From: Rhodospirillum rubrum ATCC 11170
GTDB taxonomy: Bacteria > Pseudomonadota > Alphaproteobacteria > Rhodospirillales > Rhodospirillaceae
Direction of reading: 5' to 3'
DNA length: 64,000 bases
Assembly (NCBI RefSeq): GCF_000013085.1
Contig: NC_007643.1
Span: 1,845,001 to 1,909,000, forward strand
Both the position numbers and the translations under genes were made by a program. The notes under the pieces were generated by a model. It was not told the origin of the DNA and did not search any database. It worked only from the letters and a program-made list of their open reading frames with translations. Below are positions 38,294 through 46,158 of the stretch, one piece after another. The stretch's first letter is position 1. Every line of letters starts with the position of its first letter.

Positions 38294-39513
38294 CCACGAC
38301 AGACCAGGATCAGGGACCGCTGATCTATATCATCGCCGGCGAGCCCTCGGGGGATCAACTGGGCGCCCAGATCATGCGCGGGCTCAAGATCGAGACCGCC
38401 GGCCGGGTCCGCTTCGCCGGCATCGGCGGTGAACAGATGGCCGAAGAGGGGCTGAACAGTCTGGTTCCGCTGACGGAACTGGCGGTGATGGGCTTTTTGG
38501 AAGTCATCCCCAGCGCGCTGCGCATTCTGCGGCGCCTTCGCCAGACCCTTGCCGATATCGCCCTCAAGCGCCCCGATGCGGTGGTGACCATCGATTCCTG
38601 GGGCTTTACCGGGCGCATTCATGCTGGCCTGAAAAAGGCCGGCAACCCGGCGGTGCGCCTCCATTATGTCGCGCCGATGGTCTGGGCCTGGAACGCCGGC
38701 CGTGTGCATCATGTCGCCGCCCGGGTTGACCATCTGATGTGCCTGTGGCCATTCGAGCCGCCTTTGTTTGAGGCCGCCGGTCTGGCCAGCAGCCATGTCG
38801 GTCATCCGGTGATCGAAACCCCGGCCGGGGCGGGCAATGGCCCGGCCTTTCGCCAAGCCCATGATATCGCCGCCGAGGCCCCCCTGCTTGTCGTTCTGCC
38901 GGGCAGCCGGCGCGGCGAGGTGCGGCGCCTGCTGCCGGTCTTCGCCGCCGCTGTCGAGAAACTGGCCGACCGCCACCCCGATCTGCGGGTGGTTATTCCG
39001 ACCCTGACCTATCTGCGCAGCTATTTGCTCGATGAAACCGCCTCCTGGCCGGTCGAGGTCAGCGTGGTCACCGGGCAAAGCGGCAAGTTCGACGCCTTCG
39101 CCGCCGCCAACGCGGCGATCGCCGCCTCGGGAACCGTCAGCCTGGAACTGGCGATGGCCGGAACCCCCCATCTCATCGCCTATCGGGTGAACGGATTGAC
39201 GGCCGAGATCGCCAAGCGGCTGGTGACGGTGCGCTTCGCCGATATGGTCAACATCCTGTTGGACCGCCCGGCGATCCCCGAATTGCTCCAGACCGAATGC
39301 ACCCCGGCCAAACTGGCCGAGACCGCCGAAAGGCTGATGACCGACGAAACCACGCGCCGCGACCAGCGCGCCGCCATGGCCGAAGCGGTCAGTCAGCTGG
39401 GCGGACGGGATGATCCCCCCTCGCGCCGCGCCGCCCGCCTGATCTTGTCCAAGATCGCCCTAGAGCGGGATGGCGAAAAGTGTGCGCGGTTTTCGCCTAA
39501 GATCCCGCTCTAA
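38290..39513 (+). CDS. lpxB: Lipid-A-disaccharide synthase
   Basis: GT19 glycosyltransferase joining lipid X and UDP-diacylglucosamine, 407 residues. Motifs: IIAGEPSGDQLGAQIM at the N-terminus, HYVAPMVWAWNAGR, LLVVLPGSRRGEVRRLLP and AASGTVSLELAMAGTP. The end is odd: from about residue 391 the codons (ALERDGEKCARFSPKIPL) and the stop are formed by an inverted-repeat element at 39461-39513, so the original C-terminus has probably been replaced by repeat-derived residues. Confidence 0.96.
   Translation: MTTTDQDQGPLIYIIAGEPSGDQLGAQIMRGLKIETAGRVRFAGIGGEQMAEEGLNSLVPLTELAVMGFLEVIPSALRILRRLRQTLADIALKRPDAVVTIDSWGFTGRIHAGLKKAGNPAVRLHYVAPMVWAWNAGRVHHVAARVDHLMCLWPFEPPLFEAAGLASSHVGHPVIETPAGAGNGPAFRQAHDIAAEAPLLVVLPGSRRGEVRRLLPVFAAAVEKLADRHPDLRVVIPTLTYLRSYLLDETASWPVEVSVVTGQSGKFDAFAAANAAIAASGTVSLELAMAGTPHLIAYRVNGLTAEIAKRLVTVRFADMVNILLDRPAIPELLQTECTPAKLAETAERLMTDETTRRDQRAAMAEAVSQLGGRDDPPSRRAARLILSKIALERDGEKCARFSPKIPL
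39461..39513. repeat. Inverted-repeat element forming the lpxB 3' end
   Basis: TAGAGCGGGAT (39461-39471) pairs with ATCCCGCTCTA (39502-39512), and GGCGAAAA (39472-39479) with TTTTCGCC (39490-39497), leaving a 10-base loop and a 4-base bulge. The lpxB stop TAA is its last triplet. It resembles the GAGCGGGA-type palindromic repeats scattered in alphaproteobacterial genomes. Confidence 0.8.
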
Positions 39514-39522
39514 CATTTAGAT

Positions 39523-39579
39523 TTAGATCAGGATTCAGATTTCAGGTCGATCAGACCTGAAATCTGAATCCTGATCTAA
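39523..39579. repeat. Perfect palindrome with 26-bp arms
   Basis: Bases 39523-39548 are the exact reverse complement of 39554-39579, with only GATCA between. The arms start TTAGATCAGGATTCAG. It has no T-run and lies between lpxB and the terminator at 39609. Confidence 0.95.
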
Positions 39580-39608
39580 GGCGGTGAGCCGCCGGAGAGC
39601 GGGACGAT

Positions 39609-39645
39609 AAAAAGGCGGTCTCCTTTGTGGAGGCCGCCTTTTTTT
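39609..39645. terminator. Bidirectional terminator between lpxB and gltA
   Basis: AAAAAGGCGGTCTCC (39609-39623), loop TTTGT, GGAGGCCGCC then TTTTTTT (to 39645). A-run on one side and T-run on the other, between two convergent genes, indicates termination in both directions. Confidence 0.85.
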
Positions 39646-39669
39646 GATCGGGAGCGAAAAGCCTTGGGT

Positions 39670-40971
39670 TTAGCGCTTGTCCATCGGCAGGAAGTCGCGT
39701 TTGGTGGCGCCATTGTACAGCTGGCGCGGCCGGCCGATCTTCTGGTCGGGGTCCTCGATCATTTCCTTCCACTGGCTGATCCAGCCAACGGTGCGCGCCA
39801 GGGCGAACAGGCAGGTGAACATCGAGGTCGGGATGCCGATGGCGCGGAAGATGATGCCGGAATAGAAATCGACGTTGGGATAGAGCTTCTTTTCGATGAA
39901 GTATTCGTCTTCCAGCGCGATCTTTTCCAGCCGCATGGCGATTTCAAGCAGCGGCTCGTCGACGATGCCAAGCTCGTCGAGCACTTCGTGGCAGGTCGCG
40001 GCCATGATCTTGGCGCGCGGGTCGTAATTTTTGTAAACGCGGTGACCAAAGCCCATCAGACGGAACGGATCGTTCTTGTCCTTGGCTTTCTTGACGAAGT
40101 CGTCAACGCGATCGGGGCTGCCGATCTCGGTCAGCATCTTCAGCACGGCCTCATTGGCGCCGCCATGGGCGGGGCCCCACAGCGAGGCGATGCCGGCGGC
40201 GATACAGGCGAAGGGATTGGCCCCCGACGATCCGGCCAGCCGCACGGTCGAGGTCGAGGCGTTCTGCTCGTGGTCGGCATGCAAGATCAGGATGCGGTCC
40301 ATGGCGCGGGCCAGAACCGGGCTGACCTTGTATTCCTCGCACGGGGTGGCGAACATCATGTGCAGGAAGTTTTCCGCGTAGGTCAGGTTGTTGCGCGGAT
40401 ACATGAAGGGCTGGCCCTGGGAGTACTTATAGGCCCAGGCGGCGATCGTCGGCATCTTCGCCACCAGCCGGTGCTGGGCGATCATGCGCTGGATCGGATC
40501 GGTGATGTCGATGCTGTCGTGATAGAAGGCCGAGAGCGCCCCGACCACGCCGCACATGACGGCCATCGGATGGGCATCGCGGCGGAAGCCGTCATAGAAC
40601 TTGTGCAGCTGTTCGTGGACCATCGTGTGATAGGTGATGATCTTCTCGAACTCGGTCTTCTTGGGCGCCGTCGGCAATTCGCCGCGCAGCAAAAGATAGG
40701 CGACTTCGGTAAAGTCGCAGTGCATGGCAAGGTCTTCGATGGCATAGCCACGGTGGAGCAGGATGCCGGCGTCGCCGTCGATATAGGTCACGGCGGAGGA
40801 ACAGCTGCCCGTCGAGGTATAGCCCGGATCGTAGGTGAACATCCCCGTTTCCGTGTAGAACTTGCGAATATCTACCACATCGGGCCCGGTCGAACCGCTC
40901 AGGATGGGAAATTCGTAACTTTTTCCTGAGCGGTTGTCGACAAGGGTCACGGTTTGCTTGGAGTCCGTCAT
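39670..40971 (-). CDS. gltA: Citrate synthase (type II)
   Basis: Condenses acetyl-CoA and oxaloacetate at the entry to the TCA cycle. 433 residues, the length of the hexameric Gram-negative type. Signature segments: [20 protein letters not shown] at the N-terminal domain, [20 protein letters not shown] (His and Asn motif) and [17 protein letters not shown] with the active-site His. Start ATG 40971. A promoter-like sequence at 41071-41043 lies between it and gltX, so it has its own promoter. Confidence 0.98.
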   Translation of the reverse strand: MTDSKQTVTLVDNRSGKSYEFPILSGSTGPDVVDIRKFYTETGMFTYDPGYTSTGSCSSAVTYIDGDAGILLHRGYAIEDLAMHCDFTEVAYLLLRGELPTAPKKTEFEKIITYHTMVHEQLHKFYDGFRRDAHPMAVMCGVVGALSAFYHDSIDITDPIQRMIAQHRLVAKMPTIAAWAYKYSQGQPFMYPRNNLTYAENFLHMMFATPCEEYKVSPVLARAMDRILILHADHEQNASTSTVRLAGSSGANPFACIAAGIASLWGPAHGGANEAVLKMLTEIGSPDRVDDFVKKAKDKNDPFRLMGFGHRVYKNYDPRAKIMAATCHEVLDELGIVDEPLLEIAMRLEKIALEDEYFIEKKLYPNVDFYSGIIFRAIGIPTSMFTCLFALARTVGWISQWKEMIEDPDQKIGRPRQLYNGATKRDFLPMDKR

Positions 40972-41042
40972 AGGTCATTCCCCCATGCTAGAGTGATTCT
41001 AGAAATTCGGCGGGCATCTGCGAACCCATCGGCGTGGCGCAC

Positions 41043-41071
41043 AATACACCAAGCCCCATCACCGCGATCAA
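41043..41071 (-). promoter_or_regulatory. Sigma70-like promoter for gltA
   Basis: On the minus strand TTGATC (41071-41066), 17 bases and TGTATT (41048-41043). The leader would be about 65 bases and includes a small hairpin CTAGA-GTGAT-TCTAG near 40989-41002. Confidence 0.4.
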
Positions 41072-41098
41072 TTTTTTGTTGCCCGGCGGACCTTGCTA

Positions 41099-42505
41099 TT
41101 AGGAGTGGCTTTGGGCGTCGCGAAGACGCCCGAGAGTCTCGTCGGGGCCAAGGATTTCCATGACCTCGAAGATCGGCGGCGAGACCGTGCTGCCGGTCAG
41201 CGCCGCGCGGATGGGCTGGGCGACCTTGCCCAATTTCACCCCGCGTTCCTCGGACATTACGCGCGCGAGATTTTCCAAGGAGTCGCGCGTCCACGGGGAG
41301 AAGTCATCAAGCTTGTCGATCAGGGCGGCCAGGATCGTCCGCCCCTCGTCATCAAGGGCCTTTTCGGCCTTGGCGTCGATCGCCAAAGGGCGCGGCCGGA
41401 CATAGAAGGCGGCGAGGTCGGCCAGTTCGACCAGGGTCTTGGCCCGCTCCTTCAGCCCGGCCATTCCCGCCCGCAACAGGGCATGGCCGGCGGCCGGGAT
41501 GTCGAGGCCCAAGGTGGATTCGAGTCGGGGAACGAGCAGGGCGGTCAGGCGGTCGTCATCGGTTTCGCGCATATACGACCCGTTGAGCGCCGTGAGCTTC
41601 TGCATATCGAAGCGCGAGGGCGAGCGGCCGATGCTTTCCAGGCTGAACCATTCGACGGCCTGTTCGGTGGTGAACACCTCGTCGTCGCCATGGGCCCAGC
41701 CCAGGCGGACCAGATAATTGCGCAAGGCCTCGGGCAGGAAGCCCATGTCGCGATAGGCCTCGGCGCCCAGCGCGCCATGGCGCTTGGACAGCTTGGCGCC
41801 ATCGGCGCCGTGGATCAGCGGAATATGGGCGAAGACCGGCGTCTCCCATCCCAGGGCCCAGTAGAGCTGGGTCTGGCGGAAGGCGTTGGTCAGGTGATCG
41901 TCGCCGCGAATGACATGGGTTACCCCCATGTCGTGGTCATCGACCACCACCGAGAGCATATAGGTCGGCGTGCCGTCGCTGCGCAGCAAGATCATGTCGT
42001 CAAGCTGGTTGTTGGCGACCGTCACCGCCCCTTGAACGGAATCGGTGATCGTCGTCTCGCCGTCCTGGGGCGCCTTGAGGCGGATCACCGGGGCGACGCC
42101 AGCGGGGGCCTCGGAGGGATCGCGATCGCGCCACAGGCCGTTATAGCGCGGCGGCAGGCCCTTGGCTTTCTGCTCCTCGCGCATCGCCGTCAACTCGTCG
42201 GGGGTGCAATAGCAGCGATAGGCCAGACCCTTGGCCACCAGCTCGTGGGCGGCTTCGGCATGGCGGGCGGCGCGGGCGAACTGGAAGGTCGGCTCTTCGT
42301 CCCAATCCAGCCCCAGCCATTCCAAACCATCGAAAATCGCCGCCACCGCCTCGGGGGTGGATCGCACGCGGTCCGTGTCTTCGATGCGCAACAGGAAGCG
42401 GCCACCGTGATGGCGGGCGAACAACCAGTTGAACAGGGCGGTACGGGCGCCGCCGATATGCAGGAAACCGGTGGGCGAGGGCGCAAAACGGGTGACGACG
42501 GTCAT
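41099..42505 (-). CDS. gltX: Glutamyl-tRNA synthetase
   Basis: Class Ib aminoacyl-tRNA synthetase, 468 residues. HIGH motif as [11 protein letters not shown] at 10-19 and KLSKR at 238-242, followed by the anticodon-binding domain. Start chosen at ATG 42505 ([13 protein letters not shown]). The same frame stays open for 33 more codons upstream and contains three exact 15-base repeats encoding GFPIP, but that extension has no counterpart in the family. Alphaproteobacteria often have two GltX forms, one for Glu-tRNA-Gln; only one is in this window. Confidence 0.96.
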   Translation of the reverse strand: MTVVTRFAPSPTGFLHIGGARTALFNWLFARHHGGRFLLRIEDTDRVRSTPEAVAAIFDGLEWLGLDWDEEPTFQFARAARHAEAAHELVAKGLAYRCYCTPDELTAMREEQKAKGLPPRYNGLWRDRDPSEAPAGVAPVIRLKAPQDGETTITDSVQGAVTVANNQLDDMILLRSDGTPTYMLSVVVDDHDMGVTHVIRGDDHLTNAFRQTQLYWALGWETPVFAHIPLIHGADGAKLSKRHGALGAEAYRDMGFLPEALRNYLVRLGWAHGDDEVFTTEQAVEWFSLESIGRSPSRFDMQKLTALNGSYMRETDDDRLTALLVPRLESTLGLDIPAAGHALLRAGMAGLKERAKTLVELADLAAFYVRPRPLAIDAKAEKALDDEGRTILAALIDKLDDFSPWTRDSLENLARVMSEERGVKLGKVAQPIRAALTGSTVSPPIFEVMEILGPDETLGRLRDAQSHS

Positions 42506-42515
42506 GATCGTGTCC

Positions 42516-42560
42516 GGAATGGGAAAGCCAGGAATGGGAAAGCCAGGAATGGGAAAGCCA
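42516..42560. repeat. Three tandem copies of a 15-base repeat upstream of gltX
   Basis: GGAATGGGAAAGCCA three times exactly (42516-42530, 42531-42545, 42546-42560), then a degenerate GAAAGGG. In the gltX frame it reads GFPIP per unit. It lies 10-55 bases before the gltX start, where promoter or leader elements would be. Confidence 0.9.
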
Positions 42561-42605
42561 GAAAGGGTACGGGCAGGCGGGAAGACAAGGTGCGCGGGGC
42601 ACACG

Positions 42606-42683
42606 GGGATGTCCGCCGATTGACGGCGGGTTCACCCGCGTGTGTACCATAGATAGGGGCTTGGGCACCAGACGCGAGGGGGA
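42606..42683. promoter_or_regulatory. Divergent gltX/comEC control region
   Basis: Contains TTGACG (42621-42626) on the plus strand with a poor -10 (TGTACC at 42644) and, between them, the palindrome GCGGGT-TC-ACCCGC (42627-42640). These may belong to a comEC promoter. Weak support. Confidence 0.25.
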
Positions 42684-44903
42684 ATGCGCAAGCAAAGTGA
42701 GGACGATGGCCAAAAAGAAGCCGGCGGGGTGGCGTCTTTTGACGAGGAGGAGGACATCGATCCGGGGCCAAGGATCGGCCCTCTGGCCCGTCTCCTCGTC
42801 GCCGAGCGGGCGGTCTGGGCGCTCTGGCTGCCCGTCGCCCTGGGGCTGGGCATCGCCCTTTATTTCTCCCTGAAAACCGAGCCGCCGGCCTGGGTGGCGC
42901 CCGCCGTGTTGGCGCTTCTCGCCCTGGCTTCGCCCCATGTCCGCGCCCGCGATGGCCTGACCGCCGCCAGCCGGGGGGTGATGGCTTTGGTGATCGGGTT
43001 TTGTGTCGCCCAGGCCTGGGCCTTGGGCGTCGCCGCCCCGGTGATCGAGCGCGAGGGCCGCCCCGGTCTAATCGAGGGCCGGGTGGTGGCGAACGAGCCG
43101 CTTGATCGCGGCTGGCGGATGATCCTTGACGATCTGACCATCGAGGGTCTGGAGGCGGCGAAAACCCCGCGCCGGATCCGCCTGCGCCTCCATCCCGGGC
43201 AGACCGGCGGGGTGGCGCCGCTCCCGGGCAGCCGGATCGCCGTGCTTGGCCAACTCGCCCCGCCGCCGACCCCGGTGGCCCCGGGCGTCTTCGATTTCGC
43301 TCGGGGGCTGTGGTTCGAGCGCATCGGCGGCGTCGGCTTCGCCCTTGGCCCGCTGCGCGGCCGCGGCAGTCTGGCCGAGGGGCCGGTTCCACGGATCCGC
43401 GCCGCCATCCAGGGCTGGCGCCAGGGGGTGACGGCGCGGATCATCGCCGCCGAACCAACCCTGCACGGGCCCTTGACCGCCGCCCTGATCACCGGCGAAC
43501 AGCGGGCGATCGATCCCGAGATCCAAGAGGCGATGCGGGCTTCGGGATTGTCCCATCTGCTGGCGATTTCCGGCCTCAATATGTCGCTGGCCGCCGGTTT
43601 GATGTTCGTGCTGGTGCGCGGCGGGCTGGCGCTGTGGCCGCGCGCCGCCTTGCTGTGGCCGATCAAGAAGCTGGCCGCCGCCGCCGCCCTGGCCGGTTGC
43701 GCCGCCTATCTGGTGCTGTCGGGGGCGGGGGTGCCGGCCGAACGGGCCTTCATCATGACCGGTTTGGTCTTGCTGGCGGTGCTGGTCGATCGCACGGCGC
43801 TGTCGATGCGCACCCTGGCCCTGGCCGGGGTGGCGGTGTTGCTGATCGCGCCCGAAAGCCTGATGGGGGCGAGTTTCCAGATGTCGTTCGCCGCCGTCAT
43901 CGCCCTGATCGCCACCTATGGCGCTCTGGGGCCGCAAGCCGGCCGTTGGCGGGCCGGCGGCGGCGGCGGGATGGGGCGGGCCGCGGCGCTTTATCTGGGC
44001 GGCGTCGCCCTGTCGACGGTGGTCGCCACCGTGGCGACCCTGCCCTATGGCGCCTATCATTTCCATCGGGTGGCGCTTTACGGGGTGGTCGCCAATATGA
44101 TCGCCGTGCCGCTGACCGGTTTTTGGGTGATGCCCTGGTGTTTGGTGCTGCTGGCCCTGATGCCCTTCGGGCTGGAAGGCTTGGCGATGGCGCCTTTGGG
44201 CTGGGGGCTGGACGGCATCGTCGCCGTCGCCCGCTGGGTGGGCGGCTGGCCCGGAGCCCTGCTGGCGATTCCCGATGGACCGGGTTGGGCGCTGGGGCTG
44301 GTTAGCCTGGGCGGCTTGTGGCTCTGCCTGTGGACGCGGCCCTGGCGGCTGGCCGGGGTGGTGCCGATCCTGGTTGGCATGACCGTGCCGTGGCTGACGC
44401 CGCCCCCCGATGTGCTGATCAACGACGAGGGCACCCTGATCGCCGTGCGGGCGGCCGGCGGTCAGCTGGTCTTCAGCGATTTCCGCAAGGCGCGCTTCAC
44501 CCGCGAGGTCTGGGGGGAGGCCTTTGGCGGAGCGGCGGGCGAGGGGCGCTTTCCGGTGGCCGGCGCCTCGGCCGATGGCCGGCTGGTTTGTGATGGCGAA
44601 GGCTGCCTGTACCGGCGCCCGGGGCTCGTTATCGCCCTGCCGCGCACCCTGGGCGCGGCCTTTGAAGACAGGGCCCTGGCCGATCTGGTGATCGTACCCT
44701 TCGCCCGCTTCGCGTCCCCCCCGCCCCCCCTTGCCCCCGGGCGCGGGCCGGGGTGGATCATCGATCGCGGCGATCTGATCGGCGGCGGCGCCCATGCCCT
44801 GTGGATCGCCGATGACGGCCAAGTGACCCTGCGCACGGTCGCCGGCGAGCGCGGACACCGCCCCTGGACCGGGAAACCGGGTCCAGGCGACGGGGCGCGT
44901 TAG
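42684..44903 (+). CDS. comEC: ComEC/Rec2-family membrane protein
   Basis: 739 residues. An N-terminal DUF4131-type region with two early membrane helices (WALWLPVALGLGIALYF) and the competence core domain beginning at about residue 255 with ALITGEQRAIDPEIQEAMRASGLSHLLAISGLNMSL (split) are clear; many helices follow to about 560. The C-terminal part lacks the metallo-beta-lactamase motif HxHxDH found in full ComEC proteins. ComEC forms the inner-membrane channel for DNA uptake; no other competence gene is present, so transformation ability cannot be concluded. Confidence 0.92.
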   Translation: MRKQSEDDGQKEAGGVASFDEEEDIDPGPRIGPLARLLVAERAVWALWLPVALGLGIALYFSLKTEPPAWVAPAVLALLALASPHVRARDGLTAASRGVMALVIGFCVAQAWALGVAAPVIEREGRPGLIEGRVVANEPLDRGWRMILDDLTIEGLEAAKTPRRIRLRLHPGQTGGVAPLPGSRIAVLGQLAPPPTPVAPGVFDFARGLWFERIGGVGFALGPLRGRGSLAEGPVPRIRAAIQGWRQGVTARIIAAEPTLHGPLTAALITGEQRAIDPEIQEAMRASGLSHLLAISGLNMSLAAGLMFVLVRGGLALWPRAALLWPIKKLAAAAALAGCAAYLVLSGAGVPAERAFIMTGLVLLAVLVDRTALSMRTLALAGVAVLLIAPESLMGASFQMSFAAVIALIATYGALGPQAGRWRAGGGGGMGRAAALYLGGVALSTVVATVATLPYGAYHFHRVALYGVVANMIAVPLTGFWVMPWCLVLLALMPFGLEGLAMAPLGWGLDGIVAVARWVGGWPGALLAIPDGPGWALGLVSLGGLWLCLWTRPWRLAGVVPILVGMTVPWLTPPPDVLINDEGTLIAVRAAGGQLVFSDFRKARFTREVWGEAFGGAAGEGRFPVAGASADGRLVCDGEGCLYRRPGLVIALPRTLGAAFEDRALADLVIVPFARFASPPPPLAPGRGPGWIIDRGDLIGGGAHALWIADDGQVTLRTVAGERGHRPWTGKPGPGDGAR

Positions 44904-44913
44904 GGGCTGGGGG

Positions 44914-45621
44914 TCAGGCCAGCAGCGGCATCATCGCCGCGACCAAGGGATGGCGGACGATATCCTCGGCCCCCAGGCGGACGATGGCGACGTCTTCCAG
45001 GGGTTCAAGCCGGCGCACCGCGTCATCCAGGCCGGAAACCCCGGGCAGCAAATCGGATTGGTCGGGATCGCCGGTCACCACCATGGTCGAATGCCAGCCC
45101 AGGCGGGTCAGCAGCATCTTGATCTGCATGAAGGTCATGTTCTGGGCTTCATCGACCACCAGGAAGCTGCGCGAGATGGTGCGCCCGCGCATATAGGCCA
45201 AGGGCGCGACCTCGACCGTGCCGTCCTTAACCATCTGGCGCACCTGTTTGGCGCCCAGGCGATCCGACAGCGCGTCATAGATCGGGCGCATCCACGGGTC
45301 CATCTTCTCGTTGATGTCGCCGGGCAGGAAGCCAAGGCTTTCCCCGGCCTCGACCACCGGGCGGGTGATGACGATGCGGGCGATCTGCCCGGAGGTAAGC
45401 GCCTCCACCGCCTTGGCCACCGCCAGATAGGTTTTTCCGGTGCCCGCCGGCCCCAGCGCCATGGTCAGCGGATGGCTGTCGATGGCCCGCATCAACAGGT
45501 CTTGATTGGTGGTGCGGGGCTTGACGGTCTTCAGATAGCTCTGGTCGCGGCGACCCTCGTCGAGGGGATCCCAGGCGGAGCTTGGAAGGCTCTGCACGAC
45601 GGCGGCGGTACGCTTGGCCAT
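44914..45621 (-). CDS. PhoH-like ATPase
   Basis: 235 residues. Walker A ALGPAGTGKTYLAVAKAVEA, the following ITRPVVEAGESLGFLPGD and Walker B SFLVVDEAQNMT are all diagnostic of the PhoH family, P-loop proteins related to helicase domains and linked to RNA metabolism. An excellent Shine-Dalgarno (AGGAGAGA) precedes ATG 45621. It is not next to ybeY or miaB as in the other alphaproteobacterial phoH locus, so it may be a second, stand-alone PhoH (single-gene) version. It converges with comEC, 10 bases apart. Confidence 0.9.
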   Translation of the reverse strand: MAKRTAAVVQSLPSSAWDPLDEGRRDQSYLKTVKPRTTNQDLLMRAIDSHPLTMALGPAGTGKTYLAVAKAVEALTSGQIARIVITRPVVEAGESLGFLPGDINEKMDPWMRPIYDALSDRLGAKQVRQMVKDGTVEVAPLAYMRGRTISRSFLVVDEAQNMTFMQIKMLLTRLGWHSTMVVTGDPDQSDLLPGVSGLDDAVRRLEPLEDVAIVRLGAEDIVRHPLVAAMMPLLA

Positions 45622-46158
45622 GGCTGTCTCTCCTTTGATTCCCTTTAGGCTCCCCGGCGCGGACCGGGGCGGTCCTTCGCGGGGAAGGGCGACCATGAAA
45701 AAACGCCTCCCTCAGGGGAAGCGTTGGCGGAGCGGGCGCGAGGATGACGGGGACGAGAGGGGAACGGGGTGGGGGGGCTTGGGCGTGGTCGCGCCCGGGT
45801 GGCGCGGGCGCCGACCCGAAGAACGGGAAGACGCCTGAGAGCAAAACTGAGAACCGGCAGAGGCCATCCCCGTCATTCTCCCCGAACCCGCTTGGCAAGG
45901 GCAAGAAACCACCCCTGATCCTTGAAAAACCCTAGCAGGTTTTTCCCGTCTGTCATGGGGTTTTCGTGTGACCCCTTCGTGACATCCACCAGATGTTGAG
46001 TGTGGTAGCCCGATCTTCCTGGGGTCTGGTTGGCTAAGCTTGGCCTTCCGTCACACCCTGATCTGCAACTCTTTCCCCCCTGCGGACGTTCCATTGAGGA
46101 TTCCCGGCTTCAAAAGGTCCCGGCTCTCCGGGGCTCCTCGAGAAGGAACGAATGATCG
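45622..46158. other. Divergent gap between phoH-like gene and glgE
   Basis: 537 bases with no supported gene. It has a G-rich low-complexity stretch at about 45740-45830, an exact hairpin GAAAAACC-CTAGCA-GGTTTTTC (45924-45945), a second hairpin GGGGT/ACCCC (45957-45975), and AT-richer sequence at 45960-46060 where the glgE promoter would be expected. I found no hexamer pair at good spacing. A minus-strand frame at 45873-46094 is open but has no recognisable features. Confidence 0.6.

Noticed and set aside
42505-42604. Longer gltX with a 33-residue repeat-containing N-terminus
   Set aside because: The family N-terminus starts at [13 protein letters not shown] and the extension is made of a tandem repeat.
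45990-46015. NrdR-like box in ATGTTGAGTGTGG
   Set aside because: Only a partial match and the downstream gene is glgE, not a ribonucleotide reductase.
45873-46094. Possible small minus-strand gene upstream of glgE
   Set aside because: No ribosome-binding site or recognisable features; the interval looks like control sequence with hairpins.
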